This document shows, piece by piece, positions 10,813 to 20,656 of a stretch of DNA of 64,000 nucleotides; positions within the stretch are counted from its first letter, which is position 1, and every line of letters starts with the position of its first letter. This stretch comes from Amblyomma americanum (taxonomy: Eukaryota; Arthropoda; Arachnida; Ixodida; Ixodidae): contig NW_027526485.1 in NCBI RefSeq assembly GCF_052857255.1, positions 992,001 to 1,056,000 of the forward strand, in the 5' to 3' direction. Made by a program: the position numbers and the translations under genes. Below the pieces are notes generated by a model. That model made no database searches and was not told the DNA's origin. It saw only the letters and a list, made by a program, of their open reading frames with translations.

Positions 10813-13067
10813 TTTACTGTTTTGAAAGCTGGGCATAGAATATAAACACGCGTACAAAAACAAACCCAGAGACATCATTGGTATTTTTTAAATATGTTTT
10901 CAAACATCCTTAGCTGCATCTATCTGGTTTTATTGCTTTACTTTTTGATCTTGGATAGCACTGCAATCGCAGGACCTGATTCTCATAGGCCTTTGTGGTG
11001 CCCGTGTGACAGGGGTATTATATGGGCAGGTATGACCAAAACGTAATCAACCAATCCAGGCAACTTGCACAGCTAGCGGAAATAAGCTAAATAACATAGA
11101 GAATTACACGGTGCAAATATTTATTTATTAAAACAAACACTTTAAGAATATCGCTTGTTACATATACAAGGGGTGCTCAGCAAGCATCTACTGAAGTACC
11201 TTCTGTCAGCATTACAGAGTTCAGCTTTTTTGTGCTGATTGTGACAAGTCTAAAAATAAACAGATTAGCGGCACAGTCTAATTAAAATATTGGAAGTGAC
11301 AGGACAGCAAGTGCAGTGAAATATCGGCTACGTGGAAAGGAAACCCCATTTTGCAAGTCAAATGTTTTCAAAGAAAAGAATAAAAATAAAATCTATGAAA
11401 GGAACACTCCTGAACGTTCATAAATCGAGGAGGCATCCAATCTTGCATTGTTATGGGAGATGGAACATGAGTCACACACCATGATCCATAGTCCAAACAA
11501 GAGTGCACGCTATGGAAAAAGGGTCATCAACTCCAAGAAATTTCATGAGGCATTGTCAGCTGGAAAAACTAGGCAAACAGAAATCCAGATAATAGGAAGT
11601 GTCTTTTTTTACTAAAGTTTACGCCACACAAGCAATTAACAGATACTCCTATGCTTCATAACTAAACCTAGGCATTGTGTGGGCAGTCAAAGTGAAATTC
11701 TGGGAAGTTGTCAGAAAATTTGCTGCTCTTTCACAACAATGCCCTAACTCACAAGTCTTTCAAATTGCACTATCTGGGAATATGACTACGAAGCTCAACC
11801 AATGAACCTGCTGTGCAGGCCTGTGTCCCGGTGGTTACTTTCTCTTCCGTAACATGAAGAAACCTCTGCACAGGCTACAATTGCCTGTTGATAATGCAGT
11901 CAAGGATGCAGTAACAGGTTTCCTCCTGCAGCAGAAACACATTTCTTTCTGTTGCAAGAGAAACAATATGTGGTGAATTGAAATTGGCGCGCTAATGTCA
12001 AGAAGGTTAGACTGATAAGTGGAAAGTTTAATTTTCGACTAAATACTTTTTATACATTTTGGCAGACAACTGAGTACCCTTTGTAGTAGCCTGGTCAGGA
12101 AATAACCGCGTGTATGCAGTCAGTGAATGGCTCCACTAACGCAGATTGTGTATGGAGTAAGAAAAAAAAAGAAATTTTCTCTTCTTCTGTCATGGCTTTC
12201 AAGCTGATGATTGCTTCTTAAAGGACTGTAGACACCAAATTTTGGTTGCACGTTTCAGTGCTTTTAATGATGCACAAGCTTTTATTATACACAGATCCCC
12301 ATGTCATATTTGCCTAAGACCGTTTAATAGTTTTTAACCAAGTTTTTTGCTCGTCTGTCTAGGTTTCGATGCGAACAATTCAGCGATGGCTATGATGTCA
12401 AAGTCTAGGTCATGTGACGGATAAAAAACTGCGATATATTTGCTGCTTCTTTACTCCTTGCGATTCTTGTTTTTGAGGTAGGCTGGCTTTAGAATTTTAG
12501 TGAATCAAAACGGCGAAGCAGCGATTAGATTGCGGCGAATCTTTGCAGTGTTTGTTTGTTTGGTCATTCTTCAATGCTGCCAGCGCGCCGCTTTATCGAT
12601 TTGTTTGCGATGCAAGACACGACAAGAATTATCTCGATTGATCGCATCCAGGCAGAGCTGATTCTATGTTGTTCCGGATTGTTCTAGTAACTTTGCCCGC
12701 TTCATCTCGAATGTTCGTTATCATCTTTAAAATGAGCACGGCCGAGAGCGGCGGGCATTCTGTTCGACGATTGCCGAGCACGCATATTGCTACGCCGCCG
12801 CCGTTTGATTCAGTCCATTGTGGGCGCAAGTCGGCCCCAATAAAAAACTTTGTTTAGACGCCATTTTCGCTGCCGTTCTGCTTCCCGTAATGCAGTCACT
12901 ACTTCGTGACAATATTGCAGTTTTTCATCTGTCACATGCCCTAGACGTGAAAGCCATCGCTCGGCTGTTGAAACCAAAACCAAAACAGGTGAGCTGAAAT
13001 TCGATTACAAGTTATACAGCAGCTGTAGGCAAATACCACATGATGATCTTCGTATAGTAAAGTATTG
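10813..13067. other. Long stretch without recognisable genes
   Basis: I find only short chance ORFs. The part 12224-12860 resembles 22480-22770 in short shared phrases (ACACCAAATTTTGGTTG-like and GGCGAAG-like pieces in the same order), suggesting two old copies of an unnamed repeat. The rest could be intron or intergenic DNA. Confidence 0.4.
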
Positions 13068-13072
13068 TGCAT

Positions 13073-13233
13073 TGTGATAGCGCGACGCTGTGCTGTGACG
13101 TTATCGCGGCCTATGACGAACCATGATTCCGTGCTCTGTTATCACGCCGCTCGGGCCTTTAAATATATATATCCTGTGTGCGTTTGAATAAACGTTCTTC
13201 GCTCGTCGTCCACGTCTGGCGTCAGTCATATCA
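13073..13233 (+). repeat. 5' LTR (161 bp)
   Basis: It begins TGTGATAGCG and ends CATATCA, with a TATATATA-rich promoter-like segment and AATAAA (near 13188). The sequence after it (TCTGGCGACGAGG) is in the usual place for a primer-binding site, but I do not assign the tRNA. Confidence 0.9.
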
Positions 13234-13469
13234 TCTGGCGACGAGGCACTTCGGCCACGCGGGGGAGGCCGGCTCGGCACGGCGGCAGCAACGTTCTGCA
13301 CGAAGAAAACCAGCGGAAGGAACCGGCACGTTTGTCGAGAGCCTGACCGTGGACTAGCAGTACGTGTTCAAGGAGCACGACAGCGAGCGAAAGCATCGAC
13401 AGACGCCCAGCGGAACTGCCGACGGAGGAAAGTGACAACGGACGCAACGTGTGATGAGTATTGCCAAAA

Positions 13470-14080
13470 ATGCCTTCGTACGGAAAGATAGCGGAGTTTG
13501 ATGCTAAGACGCAGAACTTTGAATCATACGTGGAACGTTTTGAACTTTTTGTTGGCGCGAACGAAATCACTGAGGAGAAGAAACTGTCTGTGTTTTTGAC
13601 TGTTATTGGCGCGGAAGCTTATGAGGTGCTAAAGAGTCTTAGTGTTCCGAAAACGCCCGCTGAACACACGTATACTGAGGTAAAGCGCTTGCTTCAAACC
13701 CATTACTGCCCGAAAAGCTCTGTGATTGGCGAACGTTGCAGATTCAATCGCCGCGTGCAACTAGAGCATGAAGGTGTGGAAGAGTTTATTGTTGATTTGA
13801 AACACTTGGCAAGGAAGTGCGACTTTGGCACATTCTTGCACAAGATGCGCTGCGGGACAGGTTAGTTGCAGGATTGCGGAACGAGGAAAGCCAGCGCGCA
13901 TTGTTCGCTGCCGAGAATTTAACGTTCGAGGGGGCGTGCAAAATTGCATTGGACCGGGAACTGGCTGCAAAAGACGCCGCGACAATGCAAGCGAAGGAAG
14001 CAAACTTATCGTTGCATTCCTTGCAGGCTAAGAGCAAGAGCGCAAGGAACGAAAGATTGCCGAGATCGACTCCTGACTAA
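13470..14080 (+). pseudogene. gag polyprotein (frameshifted)
   Basis: Gag would form the particle that packages the RNA. ATG 13470 follows a short leader after the 5' LTR. The first frame reads MPSYGKIAEFDAKTQNFESY, then a Gag-like stretch (VERFELFVGANEITEEKKLS), and runs to TAG 13863. Near 13845 the protein continues in the next frame (ALRDRLVAGLRNEESQRALF) to TAA 14078-14080, immediately before the zinc-knuckle ORF, which is in the same frame. One small indel and one stop therefore break gag. The stop lies exactly at the gag-nucleocapsid boundary, so a readthrough role cannot be excluded, but mutation is simpler. Confidence 0.85.
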
Positions 14081-16081
14081 GTGCCAGTGAATTCGTCCTG
14101 TGAAAGATGCGGCAGGAAGCATGAATCACAGAAGTGCTGGTACAAAAATTTTATGTGCCATAAGTGTTCAAAAGTTGGTCACTTGCAGAAAATGTGCCCG
14201 AAGGCAAAGCGCGTGAATGCAATGGATGATACTGAGAACGAGGAAGAGGAGTTAGACGTGTACCATTTTAAAAACTTGACGCGATCAAGTTACGAAGTGA
14301 ATGTTGAAGTGGAAGGCAAGCCATTGAAAATGCAGATCGACACAGGCGCGGCTGTTTCAATTGTTCCAGAGAGTGTGTACTCAGACACCCGGCTCAATGT
14401 CAGGTTCCGCTTTGTGGCCTTAGCAACTTCCGCAGCATTTAACGGCAGGCTCTCGAATACTGCTAAGCATTCTTCCGAGACATCAGTTGCCTTCTCTGCC
14501 TGCGGTAATCTGGACAGCGCGTCCGCTACTTCCAGGTATCGCAAGGGCAAGAACCTGGAAGTAGCGGACGCGCTGTCCAGATTACCGCAGGCAGAGAAGG
14601 CAACTGATATCTCGGAAGAATGCTTAGCAGTATTCGAGAGCCTGCCGTTAAATGCTGCAGAAGTTGCGAAGGCCACAAAGCGGAACCTGACATTGAGCCG
14701 TGTGTCTGAGTACACACTGAATGGTTGGCCAAATCAATACCCTGAAGAAATGAAGGCATATCACGTTCGCCGTTATGAGTTGTCTCTTGAGCAAGGGTGC
14801 TTAACATGGGGCACTCGAGTGGTAATACCGGATCAGCTGCGGGAACGTGTATTGGACTTGCTTCGTGACGAACATCCAGGCAGCACACGCATGAAAATGC
14901 TAGCTAGAAGCTTTGTATGGTGGCCTGGTATGGATCAAGCTGTCGAGATGTACGTCCGAAAGTGCAAAATCTGTCAGGCAGTTCAACCAGCTGCTCAACC
15001 CGTGCCGCTCCATCCGTGGAGCTACCCGTCGAGGTGTTGGGAGCGGGTTCACGTTGATTTTTCTTGCAAACATTCTAGTGTGTTCCTTGCTTTAGTTGAT
15101 TCTTTTTCCAAATGGGTGGAAGTTTGGCCGATGTTATCATCCTCTACCACGAAGACAATTGAGAAATTAAGCAATGTGCTTGCGGCCTACGGGCTGCCTG
15201 AAACGTTGGTCAGCGACAACGGGCCGCAGTTCACATCTACAGAATTCTCGGATTTCCTGGAGAGCAATGGTGTGAAGCATGTCCGTACCCCGCCATATCA
15301 CCCCGCGTCCAATGGTGCGGCTGAGCGCACCGTGCAGACGGTCAAACGAGCGCTGTTAAAGCAGGTCATGGAACTCGACGTCACTCGCGTGCGTTCGCTT
15401 CAGGAGTGTATTGATAGTTTTCTTTTTGCCTACAGAAATACGCCAAGTTGTGTGACGGGGCAAACACCGGCGCAGTTGTTGCTAAAGCGTCAACCGCGCA
15501 CGAAGCTTTCTTTGCTCAAGCCCAGCTTTGTCGGGGACATGCAGCAAAAACAAATTGACATGAAAAAGAAGCGTGACGTGGCGCGTGGTGCTGAGCGCGT
15601 GTTTTGCGAAGGTGATCGCGTGAACGTGAAAACGGTGCGCGGGGAACATGCCTCTTGGGAGGCAGGTGTGGTGCACCAAGTTGTGAGTGCTGTGACGTAT
15701 ATTGTGGAAGTTCACGGGCACCTTCGATTCACCCACGCTGACCATCTACGGCCACACCATGCGGACCCTGCGGCAGCCTCAGAGCGGCCATTTGCAACAG
15801 AAACACTGAATGGACGGTCGCCACTCAGCGGTCCTCTGCTTGATGAGGGGGCACAATCATCTCAACTGTCAGCAGAACAGAATCCGACCCCTCTTCCACC
15901 GCCTCTAGTGGATGACGAAGTGCCAACCTCTGCTAGTGCAGACCTGCCACCGCAGCAAAGCCCAGGGCGGCTACCAGCATCAGAGCCGACGCCATCCACT
16001 GCGAGGGAGGAGCCACCACTTCGTAGAGGCACTCATTTGCGCAAGCAACCGGACTGGTTCACACATGAGAACTTTAAGTAG
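14081..16081 (+). CDS. Fused nucleocapsid-protease-integrase ORF lacking RT
   Basis: This open frame of 666 codons has no obvious ATG start and continues the gag frame after TAA. Zinc knuckles lie at residues 7-40 (CERCGRK…, then CHKCSKVGHLQKMC), and the protease active site DTGA starts at residue 87. Residues 98-152 are the antisense half of a palindrome. Residues about 153-170 (YRKGKNLEVADALSRLP) are the end of RNase H in the sense orientation. Integrase follows: the zinc region with His265 and a CKICQ motif, then catalytic D326, D379 and E415 (VHVDF, SDNGPQF, GAAERT) with the usual D-35-E spacing, then a GDRVNVKT region and a Pro-rich tail. RT is absent. That a large deletion plus inversion left a 2-kb frame open is unusual. 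The integrase residues look intact, but expression is unproven. Confidence 0.88.
   Translation: MPVNSSCERCGRKHESQKCWYKNFMCHKCSKVGHLQKMCPKAKRVNAMDDTENEEEELDVYHFKNLTRSSYEVNVEVEGKPLKMQIDTGAAVSIVPESVYSDTRLNVRFRFVALATSAAFNGRLSNTAKHSSETSVAFSACGNLDSASATSRYRKGKNLEVADALSRLPQAEKATDISEECLAVFESLPLNAAEVAKATKRNLTLSRVSEYTLNGWPNQYPEEMKAYHVRRYELSLEQGCLTWGTRVVIPDQLRERVLDLLRDEHPGSTRMKMLARSFVWWPGMDQAVEMYVRKCKICQAVQPAAQPVPLHPWSYPSRCWERVHVDFSCKHSSVFLALVDSFSKWVEVWPMLSSSTTKTIEKLSNVLAAYGLPETLVSDNGPQFTSTEFSDFLESNGVKHVRTPPYHPASNGAAERTVQTVKRALLKQVMELDVTRVRSLQECIDSFLFAYRNTPSCVTGQTPAQLLLKRQPRTKLSLLKPSFVGDMQQKQIDMKKKRDVARGAERVFCEGDRVNVKTVRGEHASWEAGVVHQVVSAVTYIVEVHGHLRFTHADHLRPHHADPAAASERPFATETLNGRSPLSGPLLDEGAQSSQLSAEQNPTPLPPPLVDDEVPTSASADLPPQQSPGRLPASEPTPSTAREEPPLRRGTHLRKQPDWFTHENFK
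14372..14718. repeat. 165-bp palindrome replacing reverse transcriptase
   Basis: The left arm 14372-14536 is the reverse complement of the right arm 14554-14718, with about four mismatches and a 17-nt loop at 14537-14553. The right arm is the original sense sequence (RNase H end into the linker before integrase). The left arm is an inverted duplicate placed directly after the protease. Confidence 0.95.
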
Positions 16082-16086
16082 AGCCT

Positions 16087-16101
16087 GTGGGGGGGAAGAA
16101 A
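16087..16101 (+). other. Polypurine tract
   Basis: GTGGGGGGGAAGAAA directly precedes the 3' LTR, the position where plus-strand DNA synthesis is primed in LTR elements. Confidence 0.8.
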
Positions 16102-16256
16102 TGTGATAGCGCGACGCTGTGTTGTGACGTTATCGCGGCCTATGACGAACCATGATTCCGTGCTGTTATCACGCCGCTCGGGCCTATATATATATCCTGT
16201 ATGCGTTTGAATAAACGTTCTTCGCTCGTCGTCCACGTCTGGCGTCAGTCATATCA
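16102..16256 (+). repeat. 3' LTR (155 bp)
   Basis: It matches the 5' LTR nearly base for base, starting TGTGATAGCG and ending CATATCA. The main differences are one short deletion (GCTGTTATC versus GCTCTGTTATC) and a shorter TTTAAATATATA segment. Confidence 0.92.
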
Positions 16257-16261
16257 TGCAT

Positions 16262-16955
16262 CATTAAAAACAATAAAACAAGCAACCAAAAATAGGTGTC
16301 TATAGAACTTTAAACAAAGATACTTTTTCGCTGTTCGCTAACATATAATACTGCAAGGCCTGAGAACCTAGACATGTAACCATAGTAGAATTCAAATAGG
16401 TTATAAGTTTTAAATTAGAACCCCCTGCCCCATCTCTTCATGCCAGAGACAGGAATTATCCTCAAGAACATTTGCAGGTGTAGTGAAAAGGTTGTGTGTG
16501 AAACAAAATCCGGATGATTTATGTATCGTCCTGGTCACTTCAACGCCATTGCCTGCTGCTCGGTGGTGTCTTCATACCAAATGAAACAGAAGAATGAGAG
16601 TTTCGGACTTGAAACAATGAGTTCATACAGAGTTAAGCAAGACCTTTCCACAAGTGCAGTGTCACCACCACTGTCACCGCCCCCCCACTCCTGTGGTGCA
16701 CTGTATCTCCTTGAGCCATATACCCCTCACCCCTCTAATGGGATGCCACTGCATTAGAACAGTAACATACAGACTCGGATGTTGAACACAGGAAACACAA
16801 TATGATACTATAGTTGGATGCAACTCAAGCAACAACGCAGCTTTTTCCCATCAAAGGACTTCCCTGCAGCTAGTGGTGTCAGCGGATTCTAATTATGTCA
16901 TAGATAGTAATCCCCTTAGACCTGCTAGCTTGACACCACAGGGTATGACAGATGA
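16262..16955. other. No gene recognised
   Basis: This is AT-rich DNA with short ORFs only, lying between the LTR element and an RTE fragment. Confidence 0.4.
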
Positions 16956-16959
16956 TAGA

Positions 16960-17680
16960 GGGTTCATCATCATCAACCTGACTACCCCCACTTCAGCAAA
17001 AACAACTTTTCCTGTATCCGTCCAATTAACCCGGCCTTGTGCCAGCTGCATCCACATAATCCCCGCAAAATTCCTAACCTCATCCTAACACCTGTCTTTC
17101 TGCAGCCCCCTCCTACACTTCCCTTCACTTGGAATTCAGACCATTACCCTTGCCTTCACATCACATGCCCTGCCCACTTCTTCTCGAGTGCAACTATATT
17201 ATCAGAAACGTACGTTTGTTCGCTGACCCACTCTGCACGTTTGATGTCTCTTAACATTACACCTATCATTTCCCGTTCCATAGCTTTCGGCGTTGACTTC
17301 AATTTAATCAGAACCCGTTTTGTTATGTTGCCCTTCACTTTATGCCCCACATGCGAGTACCGGTAAGACAGAGCTGTCATGTGCTTTCCTCTTAAGTGAT
17401 ACTGATAACTTGCCATTCATGATCTCAGAGTATGTGACAAACGCACGCCATCTCAATCTGATCAGTCTAGTCATTTCCATTTCATGACCTGGCTCTGCGG
17501 TCACTACCTGCCCTAAGTAGACGTATTCCCTTACCACTTCCAGTACCTCGCTACCTATCGCAAACTGCTGTTTCCTTCGGAGGCTGTTGAACATTAACGT
17601 TACATTAGATAATCATAGATTCCTCAGGCGTTCTCCACTGAAAGGGGGTTCACCATGACTTACTCGGATTAACCGCGACA
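16960..17680 (-). mobile_element. RTE-type LINE 3' fragment
   Basis: The element lies on the minus strand. Its 3' end is at the left, where a short TGATGATGA-like tail (plus strand TCATCATCATCAA near 16965) is typical of RTE elements. The RT end is readable from right to left: VYLGQVV with EMTRLIRLRWRAF, then KRKAHDSSVLPVLACGA at 17340-17594, and AMEREMIGVMLRDIKRAEW with KWAGHVM at 17156-17416 after a frameshift. The endonuclease and catalytic RT core are lost by 5' truncation. Confidence 0.8.
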
Positions 17681-17768
17681 TCACGAAAGTCACAAGACAC
17701 CAATGACAGAAGGGCCTTGTTCTAAAGGGCATCTGCTCTTTTTTCTTGAGTTGTACACAACTACACTG

Positions 17769-17770
<2 letters not shown>

Positions 17771-17851
<81 letters not shown>
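17771..17851. repeat. (TA)n microsatellite, about 40 repeats
   Basis: This is an uninterrupted AT dinucleotide run ending directly at the TG of the gypsy 5' LTR. It may have grown from the insertion site. Long Tyr-Ile repeats in overlapping ORFs are artefacts of it. Confidence 0.98.
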
Positions 17852-17855
<4 letters not shown>

Positions 17856-18445
17856 GAAGAAGGGCATCATCCCAGCCGCACTGCCATCGCTCAGAGCGAG
17901 CGCCTGCTGACTTGAACAGACGAGAGACTCGGTCGCCGTCGTGGTTTCGCTACCGCCTGAACGTTAACCTAAGCCCCCGTTACATTTGGTGGAGGTGCGA
18001 GGTACCTAAAACACCGCCATGACGACGGTCAGCTTGATCCGGATTTCCAATGCGGTTCACTCGTCTAGCTGTGGATCCCTTCCACTGCTCCCGGCCTCTC
18101 AAAGAAACTTCTTTCGAAATACCATGGCCCCTACTGCGTCCTGGAGCGCACATCCTTCGTGAACTACCGTACTGATCCCCTCGCACCGTCTGCCGACCTC
18201 CGCCGACGTGATCGCGAGGCTGTGCATGTCCAACGACTCAAGCCATACTATGACCCGGTTGTGTTGTCGGCACCATGGTCTGCGCTAAGATGGCTCCTTT
18301 TCTTCCTGGGGCCATTGTGAAGAAGGGCATCACCCTAGCCGCACTGTCATCGCTCAGAGCGAGCGCATGCTAACCTTAACAAACGAGAGACTGTCGCCGC
18401 CGTGGTTTCGCCGCAGCCCGAGTGTTAACCTAAGCTCCCGTTATA
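17852..18445 (+). mobile_element. Internally deleted Ty3/gypsy element
   Basis: LTR-like ends of 133 bp (17852-17984, TG…CA) and 128 bp (18318-18445, TG…TA) flank only 333 bp of interior. The interior starts TTTGGTGGAGGTGCG just after the 5' LTR, a leader typical of gypsy elements, then jumps to the last codons of integrase. Gag, protease, RT and most of integrase are deleted. No TSD can be read because the left flank is the (TA)n tract. Confidence 0.8.
18102..18320 (+). pseudogene. gypsy integrase C-terminal remnant
   Basis: The frame reads KLLSKYHGPYCVLERTSFVN, then REAVHVQRLKPYYDPVV, the GPY/F module and tail seen in gypsy integrases. Its stop codon TGA (18318-18320) is formed by the first bases of the 3' LTR, a compact layout that is probably original to the family. 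It shares motifs with the minus-strand fragment at 10394-10812. Confidence 0.82.
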
Positions 18446-20482
18446 GCGCCTACAGTCTACACTCAAGCAAATTTTGATAAATGCACAAAACTTAAAAAAG
18501 AAAAAAGATACCCATTCTTGGCGAACACAATCCTCGCCACTAGAGTCTGCAGACTTCAAGTGTGAAGTCTGTTCGGCTAGTGCCATTTTTTTGCAGGCTT
18601 TCGCATAGGAGACTAGGTTGTAGGAGATACAAGGCAGCAAAATTAGGCATGGAAAGCATCAAGGGGTGTATTTAAGTAACACTTGGGGCACACTAAACCC
18701 AATACCAACCCTGCTGGTTTCCAACACAGCTTGCCTCGCAGAAACTCATGACTTACAGAAACCGGAATTTGTCAGTAATTTGAGTTCAGAACTCAGGCAA
18801 GAAAAAAAATTGAAAACTGCAGACTCGCTCTCTCTTTTTAAAGTATTCTCCATGCCTACAACTCCATTGAGAATGCCTTCCCAGTTGGTGACTTGTTGCA
18901 TTAACATTTCAATCAAAAGGGACGAAAGAAATAACATTTGGGTATATGGCGCTGTGGATGATACTTCTGAGCAACTAGCCTGCGGTTTATAATGAATAAA
19001 AAGGTGGTTTCCTGGGTCCTAATATAGGCAGAAATTTTGGTAACAGGCAATCTGCAATGGGTACATGCACAGGGAATAGTGCAAATGAACATAGCTTTGA
19101 TACCTCGACTACTCTCTCTTTTGCTGAAAACGAAAAAAACCTACAAATGAATTATTAACCAGCTAACTTACATTATTATGATCCCAGGGGTTACAGTGCC
19201 ATTTCAGAACTGCATCTGAACTTCAGCTCGGTCTTTCTTCCCAATTACATATCCAAGACATCGTGATGTGGATATGAACTTAATCTAGTCCAATTTTTGT
19301 GGCATACTTTTCTGTCACGTGCAAGACATCACGATGTGGATATAAACTTAATCCAACCCAATTTTTGTGGCTTATATTTTATTGTCATGAACAAACAGCC
19401 ACAAATTTATCACGAAAAAGCAAGCAATTCATGTTCCAGCTTAACAATAATAAATGGGTTGAATCGCCAAGGCTCAAACACAATAATAATGCTTACTTGA
19501 AATGTAAGACCTAGGCATCTTGTTTTTTTTAGATTTTAGTTTCGAATGTGGCTAAAAATACATCCTGCAGATCCAGCACATTCATATTTAAGACACGTTT
19601 CAGCGATCTGAAGGCTCAGGCTAAAGGCATGCCGGTTGTACCCAGTAACCCAGTACATTTGTTTTTCTTCAAGACACAGCGAGACTGATTCCATCCTATC
19701 TGTGTTTTCTCAAAGAATTGATCCCACAATATTTTCCTAGCAATTTTGACTATGTGAAGCGGATACGTTAGCAACCCTAATCCAGTATGAGTTGTAGCAA
19801 AGAAATGAAGTTGATACGCTTTGGTAGCGCGAGTGGTGGCACCACTTCTTGGATATGCCCTGGGCATTTAATCCTTGCACATCTGCTCGATTTTACCCTA
19901 AGTTTCCTTCTAGCTGCTTCTTTCACTGTGGCAGTTATATCTCTGATTTGAGAATATTTACCTGCTACCCGGAATGAAGCTACTGGTGTTGAGTATGCAA
20001 GCTTCGAGTGTATGCTACGCGCCCTGTTGCACTTACACGGCAAACACCTGGTTACCTGTTGTAGAGCTTGCTTTCCGCTGTTAGTTCCAATGGGATAAAT
20101 GCAGAACCACTCCTGGTTAACCGCATGTAATCATGATGTGCATGTATTTGCCCGTGTTTACACTTCAAGCAGGTGACTACTGCTCTGCTATGTCTCCAAC
20201 TCTTCTGGTGTCTTCGACTGGTAGCTTTAGTTTGCTCTAGGTTGCTCTGAGAGGCGACCGCACATTCCGCTGGGCGAAACTGGCCGCTCTGACGCGCTCC
20301 GAGAAAAAAGTCGGAGCGGCTCCGAGATGAGTCCACGTGACAGAGCCACTTCCGCCATTTCGCAAAAGCGGTGCGAGGCCTCGGCGTCCCCTGCGCGTAG
20401 GCAGAAGCAAGTGTAGGCTTTTTACGCAGTAGTAGCGTCCTTGCTGTGTTGTGTTTTGCGGGCGCCGCGCTGTGCGAGGCAA
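18446..20482. other. No gene recognised; 68-bp tandem duplication inside
   Basis: Only short chance ORFs are present. Two imperfect 68-bp direct repeats lie at 19254-19321 and 19322-19389, sharing phrases such as GATGTGGATAT and CAATTTTTGTGGC. From about 20250 the GC content rises towards a candidate exon. Confidence 0.45.
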
Positions 20483-20600
20483 AATGTCCAGCAGACGCCG
20501 GATAACTACGCAAGGAACGCGGTCTGTGTTGCTGTCGCATGACAACAGCGACTCCAGTAGCAGCACAGACGAGGCCGACAGTACTATCCACAAGGCGAGG
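20483..20600 (+). CDS. Possible host first coding exon (tentative)
   Basis: An ATG at 20483 follows a GC- and CpG-rich stretch of about 200 bases and opens a low-complexity, Ser- and Arg-rich frame (MSSRRRITTQGTRSVL, then DNSDSSSSTDEADST). Such a start resembles the N-terminus of a nuclear or regulatory protein. A weak donor-like GAG|GTCAAA follows at about 20600. I recognise no family and see no second exon. An overlapping 179-codon minus-strand ORF is the main competing reading. This could equally be a GC-rich repeat. Confidence 0.25.
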
Positions 20601-20656
20601 TCAAAAAATGAGTGTCCCGTGGGACGGAAAGCTGGGGTAGCGATTTATACAGGCTA

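Larger units (their letters stand above)
13068..16261 (+). mobile_element. Complete short-LTR Ty3/gypsy element with 5-bp TSD, RT deleted
   Basis: The element proper spans 13073-16256 between TGCAT target duplications at 13068-13072 and 16257-16261. It has LTRs of 161 and 155 bp, gag, zinc knuckles, protease and integrase, and a purine tract just before the 3' LTR. Reverse transcriptase and nearly all of RNase H are gone, replaced by a 165-bp inverted duplication at 14372-14718. The copy is therefore a non-autonomous derivative that, if mobile, relied on enzymes from another copy. The perfect TSD and nearly identical LTRs indicate a rather recent insertion, probably made after the deletion had arisen. 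Confidence 0.92.

Noticed and set aside
14290..14715. 141-codon minus-strand ORF over the gypsy palindrome
   Set aside because: It mirrors the plus-strand protein because the DNA is palindromic, so it is not an independent gene.
17613..17915. Tyr-Ile repeat ORFs on both strands
   Set aside because: Translation of a (TA)n microsatellite.
20052..20591. 179-codon minus-strand ORF
   Set aside because: No recognisable domain, high Arg/Ser content from GC-rich DNA, and it overlaps the better-placed plus-strand start at 20483.
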